A DNA stretch of 25,388 nucleotides from positions 1 to 25,388 of IMG/VR virus record IMGVR_UViG_3300044640_001009; one strand, given 5' to 3'. The translations under genes were made by a program, and so were the position numbers. The notes beneath the pieces were generated by a model. The model was not told the DNA's origin, ran no database searches, and was given only the letters and a program-made list of their open reading frames with translations. Every line of letters begins with the position of its first letter. Position 1 is the stretch's first letter. The stretch comes from a virus. Positions 13,728-19,855 of this stretch are shown here, piece by piece.

Positions 13728-14831
13728 TCAGCTTACGCGCCACTTCCTGTCATTCTTCCCTCCCACACGTTCGAGCTTCACCGTCCCCAGCTCCTCCCCG
13801 AAGCGGAAAACCCGCCCATTGTAGCGGGCAAAGAGCCGCGACATCTTCGTCCTTGCTGAGGTATAGATCTCAAACTCCTTGGTCTCCCGGTCCGTCTTCC
13901 CCTTGATCTGCTCCTCGAACAGCCCCCGGTTGCGGCAGATCCAGATCACCTCGTCGAATGTCACCCCCTCACGGGTGCGGAGTTCAATGCCATCCTGGAA
14001 CGTCCCCTCGGCCATCGCCTGCACCAGATCGCGCATATCGGCGGCGTCTGGATCTCCGAAGTCCTCGCTCTCGGGCTTTCGTAGCGGATCGCCGAAGCCC
14101 GCATTTTCCACGATCCCCCCGATCACCCGTGACCAGTCCTCAAAGCCCACCAACCGCGACGAGCAGGCAGGACGCCCGGCCTTGTCCCATGCCACGATGA
14201 GCGACCAGAGAGCCGAGAGAATGGCGAATCTCACCTCCGGCCTCGCCAGATACTCAGCCCCCATCGGCCTCTCGATCTTGCGCGCCTGAGGGTCTGCCTC
14301 CTTCTGGAAGAGATCGATGAAGATCGACCGCCGGGCGATGTCAGAGGAGACCTCCGCCTGGTTCGAGGTGAACATCAGCATTGTCTGCTTGGCCACCTCA
14401 TACTTAGCGCTCGAGCCGAGCCGACGCACCGAGACCACCGAGGAAGTCGCGAACTGTTCCAAGTAGGCAGAATCCAGCTTGTCCTTCACATTATCGAAGA
14501 TCACCGAGTCCGAACCCGCCAGCACCTCCGAGTCGAGCACCTTCTGAAGCTCCTCGCGTTCCTCCGGCAGGGCGCGCATCGCGGCGAATCCCCTCACCGG
14601 CACCTCCACCACCATGGCGAGGAGAGACTTCCCGGCGGCTGGGCCGTTGGCATTCCAGATGACCAGCGGCACCTGAGCCTGCTCAGGCAGGAGTGAGACT
14701 GCGAAGCGCGTCATCATCGCCGCGATCTGGCAGGAGAGGGATCGCCCCCCATCATCGGCAAAGGGGAACTCGTGGAGGAGGTCGGTCAGGTAATCGACGG
14801 CAGCCTCCTTGGGCATCAGGTCATAGGTCAT
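13728..14831 (-). CDS. Replicative helicase-like ATPase (367 aa)
   Basis: P-loop ATPase with Walker A NGPAAGKS (62-69), Walker B VIFDN (110-114) and a sensor-like MFTSNQ (153-158), the arrangement of phage/plasmid primase-associated superfamily 3-type helicases. The N-terminus (VDYLTDLLHEFPFAD) matches the part that normally follows the GYD-containing linker in single-chain primase-helicases. Here that linker is encoded separately at 14998-15477. The ATG overlaps the preceding small gene as TAATG. It ends the early operon, followed by a terminator. It is probably the replication motor. Confidence 0.8.
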   Translation of the reverse strand: MTYDLMPKEAAVDYLTDLLHEFPFADDGGRSLSCQIAAMMTRFAVSLLPEQAQVPLVIWNANGPAAGKSLLAMVVEVPVRGFAAMRALPEEREELQKVLDSEVLAGSDSVIFDNVKDKLDSAYLEQFATSSVVSVRRLGSSAKYEVAKQTMLMFTSNQAEVSSDIARRSIFIDLFQKEADPQARKIERPMGAEYLARPEVRFAILSALWSLIVAWDKAGRPACSSRLVGFEDWSRVIGGIVENAGFGDPLRKPESEDFGDPDAADMRDLVQAMAEGTFQDGIELRTREGVTFDEVIWICRNRGLFEEQIKGKTDRETKEFEIYTSARTKMSRLFARYNGRVFRFGEELGTVKLERVGGKNDRKWRVS

Positions 14832-14974
14832 TATTCGTGCGTGTTTGGTTTTGGTTTCTGTTCCTTTTTCTTCCAGTTGATCACTGCAAAGTTGCGACGA
14901 TACTCCTTTGAGAAATTATTCCTGGGCGCATCGCCCTTGCCGTTCTCGGCAGTCTTTCGGTTTTCATCCTTCAT
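14831..14974 (-). CDS. Small basic protein in the replication operon (47 aa)
   Basis: The frame runs from an ATG at 14974 to a TAA that overlaps the helicase ATG as TAATG, so the two should be translated together. The product is very basic and hydrophilic (MKDENRKTAENGKGDAPRN at the start, NWKKKEQKPKPNTHE at the end) and could bind nucleic acid. An AAAGGAG lies within it, well upstream of the helicase start. A GGCTGAAG repeat directly precedes the start. No family is recognised. Confidence 0.6.
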   Translation of the reverse strand: MKDENRKTAENGKGDAPRNNFSKEYRRNFAVINWKKKEQKPKPNTHE

Positions 14975-14975
14975 A

Positions 14976-14998
14976 ATTCAGCCTTCAGCCTTTCGGCC
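14976..14998 (-). repeat. GGCTGAAG tandem repeat, split-gene junction 1
   Basis: On the minus strand the sequence reads AAAGGCTGAAGGCTGAAT. It fills the gap between the 159-aa linker gene and the 47-aa gene. It is the same family as at 15515, 16771 and 22695. Confidence 0.75.
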
Positions 14999-15477
14999 TA
15001 CGCCTCCTTCACGAGGATCTTGGTCTCCTCGTCATAGCCAGCCGTCTGGAGAGTCAGTTCACCAGCGCGGATGATCGGCACCGGGATGCGCGAGATCCGG
15101 CGCAGTGGCCGTTGCAGGGTGAGGAACTGGTGCGAGGTCAGGCACGCCTCTGCCTGCATCTTGTTCATCGAGTCGGGCCGCGCCTCATAGGCATCCGAGC
15201 CGTCCTCCTTCTTCCATGGCATCTTCACCAGCTTCACCGTGCGGAGATTCTTCTCAGCATAGGTGCGGAAGCAGGCCGGGGTCAGCGGCTGCATCCTGTC
15301 AGTCTTCGGCTCCAGCACCACGGGCAGCCCGTCTTGGAGGAAGACCCCGTTCCGGCTCATCACCTCACCGATATCGTGGGCGAACTCCGAGAGGATCCTC
15401 CCCACCCGGGGAAGCTCGATGTGCGGCAGACCCGGGTCAGTGCCTGGGGTGGGAGAGGGTTCATTGTTTTCAGTCAT
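14998..15477 (-). CDS. Primase-helicase linker domain, separate ORF (159 aa)
   Basis: The C-terminal part, RPLRRISRIPVPIIRAGEL followed by AGYDEETKILV, resembles the region linking primase and helicase domains in single-chain phage primases, where a GYD motif directly precedes the helicase N-terminus. It ends soon after that point, and the matching helicase start is encoded at 14831. The N-terminus is Pro/Glu-rich. A TTTGACT near-motif lies 20 nt upstream. Repeats flank it on both sides. Either the protein is a split fragment that works in trans or the replicase has been rearranged. Confidence 0.7.
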   Translation of the reverse strand: MTENNEPSPTPGTDPGLPHIELPRVGRILSEFAHDIGEVMSRNGVFLQDGLPVVLEPKTDRMQPLTPACFRTYAEKNLRTVKLVKMPWKKEDGSDAYEARPDSMNKMQAEACLTSHQFLTLQRPLRRISRIPVPIIRAGELTLQTAGYDEETKILVKEA

Positions 15478-15514
15478 GTGCGTGTGTTCGTTGAGTCAGT
15501 CAAATCTTGGTTTT

Positions 15515-15544
15515 CTTCAGCCTTCAGCCTTCAGTCTTCAGCCC
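15515..15544 (-). repeat. GGCTGAAG tandem repeat, split-gene junction 2
   Basis: Four degenerate units (GGGCTGAAGACTGAAGGCTG and on) stand between the primase gene stop (15556) and the linker gene start (15477). Confidence 0.8.
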
Positions 15545-15555
15545 TGCTCCCACCC

Positions 15556-16755
15556 CTATCGGTGGTGGAGATCGGCCAGAGCCCCCGCGTCCCGTCGTAG
15601 CTCCGAGGCCATCGGAGAGAATTTCGGGTTGCAGGGAGCGTAAAATTCCAGCCTCTCCGCGCAGGCCAGCATCGACTCGGCATCCTCACCCCACGCCGCA
15701 GCGCGAGCCGCCTCCACCGCATCCCGCAGCGCATCGCGGACGGGTGGCCGGTCCATGATCCTCTCGCCGAAGGGGGGCCACGGATTCACATAGAGCAGCT
15801 TCTGGAGAGCATCCTTCTCAGGGCGGTATTGCTGAGGCAGACGGGTTAGACGCACAGCGGTCAGAGCCTTCGGATCAGCCCCGATCCGGGCGAGAGTCGC
15901 CTTCTGAGCGCGAGCCCAGGCATCCCACTCAGCCTTCGAGGTCGGCCCCGAGAGAGCCGACATCCCCGAGCCACTGCCCGGCACACGGATCAGCGCATGG
16001 ACAGAGCGACCCCCAGAGGAATAGATCGCCGATACAGGGAGGGTCGTCTTGGCCAGCGCACCGAGCCAGATGCGAGGATCAGCCTCATCGGACTCCAGCA
16101 GGGCGAACTTCCAGCGCGTCACCGACTCCTCAGAGCGGCGTGATGGCTTCCCCGTGCGAGGGTTCGGGTATTCGAGGCCAGAGACCGGATTGGCCAGATA
16201 CCACATCCCCCGGGAGCCACAGGCCGGGATCGGCTCATCAGGCCAGAGAGCCTGCCCTTGCGACTTATCATCTGAGAAGATTAAGACCTTCTCCCCCTCA
16301 TAGAGGAGAGAGAGGAACCCTGCCGAGTCCAGCAGAGAGGGATCGGCATAGGATCTGGCCGCGAACCAATCCAATCGGGGGCGGAACTCCCCAGCGAGAG
16401 CCGCTAGGGCCGCAGGGTCGAACTCCACCGGCTCCGGCTTCGGCATCGGCTTGTAGTCTTCAGCATTGATCCTTCTTCCTTCAGCCTTGCCAGCCAGCAG
16501 ATAGCCGGCGCCCTTCTTTGAGTTAGAGTTGGCAGCCGAGCGCAGCTTATAGGCCAGCTCCCGCTCAGACCACGGGGGGGCGCAGCGGGCATTGTATTCC
16601 TGCATCAGGCTCATCGCCTCCGACTCACCCAGGGCGAACCCATGGACCAGAACGCAGGCCACCGCGAAGGTCGCATCATGGCCCCCTGATCCGGCGACCG
16701 CCGCATCCATCCGCGCGATATAACGGGAAGCCCGTTCTAGAATAGAGACGCTCAT
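15556..16755 (-). CDS. Primase-polymerase-like protein (399 aa)
   Basis: The N-terminal 75 residues are an Ala-rich helical domain of PriCT type (PWSERELAYKLRSAA), common in phage primases. A later region has the primase signature: an acidic LLESDEAD, then SAIYSSGGRSVHALIRV with the catalytic-type His, then RLTRLPQQYRPEKD and LLYVNP. This matches archaeo-eukaryotic-type prim-pol proteins. Order of domains (PriCT first) is unusual. A Lys/Glu/Arg stretch (AGKAEGRRINAED, about 88-100) is encoded by a degenerate GGCTGAAG repeat. The stop overlap of the upstream gene is ATGA. It probably primes phage DNA replication together with the two following genes. Confidence 0.72.
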   Translation of the reverse strand: MSVSILERASRYIARMDAAVAGSGGHDATFAVACVLVHGFALGESEAMSLMQEYNARCAPPWSERELAYKLRSAANSNSKKGAGYLLAGKAEGRRINAEDYKPMPKPEPVEFDPAALAALAGEFRPRLDWFAARSYADPSLLDSAGFLSLLYEGEKVLIFSDDKSQGQALWPDEPIPACGSRGMWYLANPVSGLEYPNPRTGKPSRRSEESVTRWKFALLESDEADPRIWLGALAKTTLPVSAIYSSGGRSVHALIRVPGSGSGMSALSGPTSKAEWDAWARAQKATLARIGADPKALTAVRLTRLPQQYRPEKDALQKLLYVNPWPPFGERIMDRPPVRDALRDAVEAARAAAWGEDAESMLACAERLEFYAPCNPKFSPMASELRRDAGALADLHHR

Positions 16756-16970
16756 GCGTGGGAGGCTGTTAGGCTGAAGGCTGAAGGAAGAAGGCTTTTA
16801 CCCAGACTCTCAGCACGGCGTTGGGCGCGCGCCCTTTCGATATGAAGAGCCTTCCTGTTTTGCCCTCTCACTCCAGTGCATGGAGAGAAAGGGGGCGCAC
16901 CGCATTGAGGGCAGAATCCCTCGTCAACTTCTTCCTCATTTCCTGAGTTCCTGAGTTCCTTATTATTCAT
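16752..16970 (-). CDS. Small zinc-finger-like protein with repeat-derived ends (72 aa)
   Basis: The core has CPQCGAPPFSPC followed by a His-Arg pair (ALHIERAR), a pattern of small phage zinc-binding proteins. Both ends come from repeats. The N-terminal KELRNSGNEE is encoded by the AGGAACTC tandem repeat at 16940-16960. The C-terminal LLPSAFSLTAS is the translated GGCTGAAG repeat at 16771-16796. The stop overlaps the primase start as ATGA. Probably nucleic-acid binding; the family is not certain. Confidence 0.7.
   Translation of the reverse strand: MNNKELRNSGNEEEVDEGFCPQCGAPPFSPCTGVRGQNRKALHIERARAQRRAESLGKSLLPSAFSLTASHA
16771..16796 (+). repeat. GGCTGAAG tandem repeat inside a coding region
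   Basis: The unit AGGCTGAAGGCTGAAGGAAG lies on the plus strand and is read in antisense by the zinc-finger-like gene. A shared 19-nt stretch (GTTAGGCTGAAGGCTGAAG) also occurs at the 22695 copy. Confidence 0.8.
16940..16960 (-). repeat. AGGAACTC tandem repeat at a gene start
   Basis: On the minus strand AGGAACTCAGGAACTCAGGA sits 8 nt after the ATG of the zinc-finger-like gene and encodes its N-terminus. Confidence 0.7.
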
Positions 16971-16973
16971 AGA

Positions 16974-17168
16974 TCACAGATCCAGATTGGAAGGGGTAGA
17001 CCGCAGGCCGGGCACCTCGAGGGCATCGACTTTGACCCAGATCCCAACACCTCCGGACGAGTCGGCAGGGACCACGCAGACCTGATTGGTCTTGAGATGG
17101 ATCTGGACCACCTTCATCAGGCGGCCCGACGACTTCAGGCGCACCAGTTCAGAAATTTTCAAGTTCAT
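16974..17168 (-). CDS. YodC/DUF2158-like small protein (64 aa)
   Basis: The core ISELVRLKSSGRLMKVVQI and the later GIWVKVDALE follow the YodC-like pattern (VRLKSGG..MTV with a closing beta strand). The start at 17168 (or 17171) is chosen because GGAGGAGG lies just upstream. A longer frame overlaps the previous gene. The function of the family is unknown. The stop is 3 nt before the next ATG. Confidence 0.7.
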   Translation of the reverse strand: MNLKISELVRLKSSGRLMKVVQIHLKTNQVCVVPADSSGGVGIWVKVDALEVPGLRSTPSNLDL

Positions 17169-17382
17169 CATCCTCCTCCTCATTGATGTGTTGGGCCTTT
17201 CGGCGGCGGACCGAGCCGAACGAGAAAGTCGAGACACGCTCCATCCCGCGACTTTTGAAGAACTCATCACACTTCCGTTTGATTTCAGCCTGGGGGATCC
17301 TCCCGCACAGACCGGCCTCATCTCCCGACTTGGAGAGACGCATCAGCTTCCCGTTCATCGTGGCCCAGCCGTCTGCATTCAT
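17149..17382 (-). CDS. Small charged protein (77 aa)
   Basis: The ATG overlaps the upstream stop as TGATG. The product has a basic centre (SVRRRKAQH) and an acidic end (NEEEDDELENF), with no membrane segment. The acidic codons at its 3' end (GAGGAGGAG) double as the ribosome binding site for the next gene. The family is not recognised. It lies in the early operon among probable DNA-metabolism accessory genes. Confidence 0.7.
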   Translation of the reverse strand: MNADGWATMNGKLMRLSKSGDEAGLCGRIPQAEIKRKCDEFFKSRGMERVSTFSFGSVRRRKAQHINEEEDDELENF

Positions 17383-17603
17383 CAGCGCTTCCTCCAGGAC
17401 TTCGGTGCATCGAGGGCCATCGACGGGGCGAATCGATCCAGCTCGATCTGGAGCTTACGGAGCGCCTTCCCGAACTCAGCCAGCTCCTCCTGATTGGAGA
17501 AGGAACTCTTGTCCAGCACATGGGAGGCAGCCGCCCGGATCCGACCGCACTCAGCCTTCAGAGCCGCCACCTGATCGCACAGATCCATGACACCGGAGTC
17601 CAT
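17382..17603 (-). CDS. Small coiled-coil-like protein (73 aa)
   Basis: The start at MDSGVMDLC (17603) is 2 nt after the upstream stop and has G-rich sequence upstream. A longer frame to 17618 is possible. The protein is helical with heptad-like spacing (EFGKALRKLQIELDRF) and a basic C-terminus. It could form a dimer. The function is unknown. The stop overlaps the next start as TGATG. Confidence 0.68.
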   Translation of the reverse strand: MDSGVMDLCDQVAALKAECGRIRAAASHVLDKSSFSNQEELAEFGKALRKLQIELDRFAPSMALDAPKSWRKR

Positions 17604-17605
17604 GA

Positions 17606-17818
17606 TTAGTTCCCCCACTCTAAGGGAGCCTCCGGTTCAGGCAGATGCGCCCAGTGCGTGATGTGAGAGTCGATGGGATCTCCGGTGTGGGCATTGACCC
17701 ACTCACCTCCCTCGAAGATGGCAATGAAGTGAGCTTCCTGATCCCACGCCAAGACGCAGATCGGACGGTCAGGCTGGAACTCCGAGGGATACCACTCGAT
17801 GGGCTTCGGATTCTTCAT
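17606..17818 (-). CDS. DUF551-like protein (70 aa)
   Basis: The sequence starts MKNPKPIEWYPSEFQP and ends with HITHWAHLPEPE, the typical DUF551 end (THW..LPEPP), with Trp residues spaced along a small beta domain. The family is common in phages and has no settled function. The start overlaps the upstream stop as TGATG. Confidence 0.78.
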   Translation of the reverse strand: MKNPKPIEWYPSEFQPDRPICVLAWDQEAHFIAIFEGGEWVNAHTGDPIDSHITHWAHLPEPEAPLEWGN

Positions 17819-18258
17819 CAGATGGCCTCCGATTCCTTTGAGAGATACTCATTGATCTGGTTCCATTCCTCGACCATGGGCTTGAGGGCATCAGCGGCGC
17901 GCTTCAGGTATTCGACATTGCCCGTCTCGATGGCCACCTTCCATCGTTGCTTCAGGGCCGAGAAGACCTTCACGAGCCTGTCCGTGTCTGGGATTGGATC
18001 TGATTCCAGCGCGATCCGCTCCGATACCTCGAAGCCCAGCTCCGTGATGATCTGGGCCTCCACGACCAGAGCCTTATGAAATCCCCACTTCTTCTCGTAA
18101 TGCTCCCTGGAAGCCCTCTTCGCCTTCCCTCCATATTTCTCAACGAAATAACCCCACTTCCAGACATCGATGACAACTTGCTCTGGAGTATTATCGGGGA
18201 AGCTAACCCCGGATGGAGTCAGTTGAACCCCATACTGATCATTAAGTGTTAGTTGCAT
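17818..18258 (-). CDS. Early-operon protein (146 aa)
   Basis: The start at MQLTLNDQYG (18258) follows the upstream stop directly. A longer frame reaching 18360 overlaps that gene and is rejected. The protein is soluble and helical, with aromatic and charged residues (VVIDVWKWGYFVEKYGG), without a recognised motif. Length and position suit a phage DNA-metabolism accessory protein. Nothing more can be supported. Confidence 0.72.
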   Translation of the reverse strand: MQLTLNDQYGVQLTPSGVSFPDNTPEQVVIDVWKWGYFVEKYGGKAKRASREHYEKKWGFHKALVVEAQIITELGFEVSERIALESDPIPDTDRLVKVFSALKQRWKVAIETGNVEYLKRAADALKPMVEEWNQINEYLSKESEAI

Positions 18259-18260
18259 AT

Positions 18261-18839
18261 CTATTGGTTTTTGTTGTTGGTTTTCACTAATTTCATGAGC
18301 GCCTGTCGCCTTTCGCTCTCCGACATCTTGTCGGGGTTTTTCTCCCTCCTGGTTGACCAACCTGCCTTGGCTGACGCCTTGTAGACCTTCGAGCTTTCCA
18401 GCATCTTCTGACCACGGGCGTGGATGCCGAACTCCTTCTCATTCTTCTTCACCCAGTGGCTCACATCGGCCTTTGTTTTGCCGATCTTCCTCCCGATCTC
18501 AGACAGGCTCATCCCACAGAGATCCCACTTCTGGCTCTGAAGCGCCCAGAGAAGCACGATCACCCGGACTCCAATGGCTTCGAGCGTCGCCGCTGACAGG
18601 CCAGAAGTCCCGGCAACCCCCTCCAGCATCCGCTTCAACTGGGAGGCCGCATCTGAGGAATGGATAGAATCAATATACTCCTCCAGAAACTCCCGACTGT
18701 CTTCGGGCAGACTTTCCAAAATATGTCTCAGATCGATCTCCCTGATCGGGTCATAGGATGGATTGTATGGCTGACGAAGTGCCTCGATGGAGTCATTGAC
18801 CCATGCCCGGTCAGCAGCACATGGTGAAGCAGAGATCAT
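18261..18839 (-). CDS. HTH-containing DNA-binding protein (192 aa)
   Basis: A helix-turn-helix is visible (MSLSEIGRKIGKTKADVSHW), followed by a basic tail with Ser/Lys/Arg and a Lys/Asn-rich end. The start at MISASPCAAD (18839) overlaps the upstream stop as ATGA. The N-terminal half is acidic (LESLPEDSREFLEEYID). It may be an early regulator or a replication initiator-type protein; the position before the primase genes agrees with either. The family is not identified. Confidence 0.72.
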   Translation of the reverse strand: MISASPCAADRAWVNDSIEALRQPYNPSYDPIREIDLRHILESLPEDSREFLEEYIDSIHSSDAASQLKRMLEGVAGTSGLSAATLEAIGVRVIVLLWALQSQKWDLCGMSLSEIGRKIGKTKADVSHWVKKNEKEFGIHARGQKMLESSKVYKASAKAGWSTRREKNPDKMSESERRQALMKLVKTNNKNQ

Positions 18840-19123
18840 GGTTTTTTCAGGGCCTCCAGCTTCTTGAGTTGAGCGACCGCCGTCCTCGACGCCTCCAAGC
18901 ACCAAGAGATCTCATCGGGGGCGCAGATACCCGCAGCCACCGCAACCTCGCCATGCAGCAGATCCGAGGCACCCAGCAGAGACTCCTGACAGCAGTCACA
19001 GAGCCGCCACGGATAGCTCTCCACTCCGGTCTGCTCATCGGTGACCGGCAGGCCGGCTACCCAGTTCGCCGGGGCCGTGCAGAGGGGCATCGTGCAGATG
19101 CCGAGGTCATTCAGGTCATTCAT
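18836..19123 (-). CDS. Cys-rich small protein (95 aa)
   Basis: Cys residues are placed as C..PLC in the N-terminal part and CDCC a little later (CTMPLC, then WRLCDCC), which suggests zinc binding. It is otherwise soluble, with a helical Lys-rich C-terminus (AQLKKLEALKKP). Both ends overlap neighbours as ATGA. The family is unknown. Confidence 0.7.
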   Translation of the reverse strand: MNDLNDLGICTMPLCTAPANWVAGLPVTDEQTGVESYPWRLCDCCQESLLGASDLLHGEVAVAAGICAPDEISWCLEASRTAVAQLKKLEALKKP

Positions 19124-19197
19124 GATTTTGGAAGGATGAAGAGGGCCAGCAGCAGCAGGATTGCCAAGGCAAGGGCACAGGTCGTGTCGGCGCTCAT
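19120..19197 (-). CDS. 25-aa membrane peptide
   Basis: The frame MSADTTCALALAILLLLALF continues for five residues and ends in TGA. It is almost wholly one transmembrane helix. The ATG overlaps the upstream stop as ATGA and its own stop overlaps the next ATG in the same way. That double coupling plus hydrophobic design argues it is real despite its size. Confidence 0.65.
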   Translation of the reverse strand: MSADTTCALALAILLLLALFILPKS

Positions 19198-19379
19198 AGG
19201 TTTTCCTCCGGGTAAACTCGCTTGAGCCGCTTCAGGGCATATTCCGTAGCCTTCCACCCGACCTTCTCAGCGTCGGTCATCGGGTAGGACATGCGGCGCT
19301 CCGGACGTCGGATGCCGCCGAGATTGTGGATGAAGGAGAGGGAACGGACCACCTCCTGGGATGCGAGGGCGTTGCTCAT
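19194..19379 (-). CDS. Small basic protein (61 aa)
   Basis: The start at MSNALASQEV (19379) overlaps the upstream stop as ATGA. A longer frame reaching 19418 would overlap that gene. The product is basic, with KRLKRVYPEENL at the end and a short helical N-terminus, and no Cys or membrane segment. The family is not recognised. It is part of the coupled micro-gene chain. Confidence 0.65.
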   Translation of the reverse strand: MSNALASQEVVRSLSFIHNLGGIRRPERRMSYPMTDAEKVGWKATEYALKRLKRVYPEENL

Positions 19380-19552
19380 TTGCCGGCCTCCTTGAGCAGG
19401 CGCATGTATTCCCGCCAAAGCCTATCTTTCACAGCCGCCTCATAGCCGGTGACCCGGCGATACCAACCCCAGATGCGGCCCAGCAGAGAGGTCGGCTTCT
19501 TCTGGAAGCTCCGGACATATTCCAGCGCGGCTTCGAGAGTCGGATCGCTCAT
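19376..19552 (-). CDS. Small basic Trp/Tyr-rich protein (58 aa)
   Basis: The frame starts MSDPTLEAALEYVRSFQ, has GRIWGWYRRVTGYEAAV in the middle and ends in a basic helix. Both ends overlap neighbours as ATGA. Basic and aromatic residues could contact nucleic acid or membrane. The family is unknown. Confidence 0.65.
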   Translation of the reverse strand: MSDPTLEAALEYVRSFQKKPTSLLGRIWGWYRRVTGYEAAVKDRLWREYMRLLKEAGK

Positions 19553-19659
19553 CGGGAACCTCCCATGAAACGGGCAATCAGCCCGGCCAGAACCTCAGAA
19601 AACTCCCGACGGCCCACAAAGAGGACCCCCGCCAACATGGCAAAGATGAGGGCGATCAT
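19549..19659 (-). CDS. 36-aa membrane peptide, first gene of the early operon
   Basis: The frame MIALIFAMLAGVLFVGRREF continues to MGGSR. An N-terminal transmembrane helix is followed by a basic amphipathic part. GGGGGAGGGGG directly upstream is a good ribosome binding site. A longer frame reaching 19863 would cross the attP region and is rejected. It is the first gene of the minus-strand early operon. The stop overlaps the next start as ATGA. Confidence 0.65.
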   Translation of the reverse strand: MIALIFAMLAGVLFVGRREFSEVLAGLIARFMGGSR

Positions 19660-19682
19660 TTTGCCCCCTCCCCCAAAAAGTT

Positions 19683-19850
19683 TGGGACAACCTTGGGACA
19701 AACAGCCGCTAGAGGCTGATAAAGACTGACCCCGCTGGGAATCGAACCCAGATCTAGAGTCTGTGGGTTTGTTTCTACGTTTTTCATTTTCTCTCTGTAG
19801 GATTTTATTTTTTGTTGTTTTTTTTACTCTGTCTTGGGACACGTGGGACA
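19683..19850 (+). repeat. TGGGACA repeats flanking attP: integrase arm-site candidates
   Basis: Four same-orientation copies of TGGGACA form two pairs, at 19683 and 19694 to the left of the tRNA-like core and at 19835 and 19844 to its right, just before the integrase ATG. Spacing within pairs is 11 and 9 nt, about one helical turn. This matches the arm-type binding sites of lambda-like integrases. The interval also holds a T-rich tract (about 19779-19828) that would be easily bent. Confidence 0.55.
19727..19751 (-). other. attP core: 3' end of a tRNA
   Basis: On the minus strand the sequence has a perfect T-arm (CTGGG, TTCGATT, CCCAG) followed by an acceptor-like CGGGGTC and discriminator A. 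No 5' half of a tRNA is present upstream, so this is a tRNA 3' fragment, the usual attP of tRNA-integrating phages. It lies 105 bp before the integrase ATG. The host target would be a tRNA whose acceptor starts GACCCCG. Confidence 0.75.
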
Positions 19851-19855
19851 CAAAC

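Noticed and set aside
14772-15074. Plus-strand frame containing IIQPSAFRPT
   Set aside because: This is the translated GGCTGAAG repeat in a non-coding direction, opposite well-supported minus-strand genes.
19725-19775. Full amber-suppressor tRNA at attP (loop CTCTAGA)
   Set aside because: The apparent anticodon stem overlaps the T-stem, there is no variable loop, D-arm or 5' acceptor, so only a tRNA 3' end is present.
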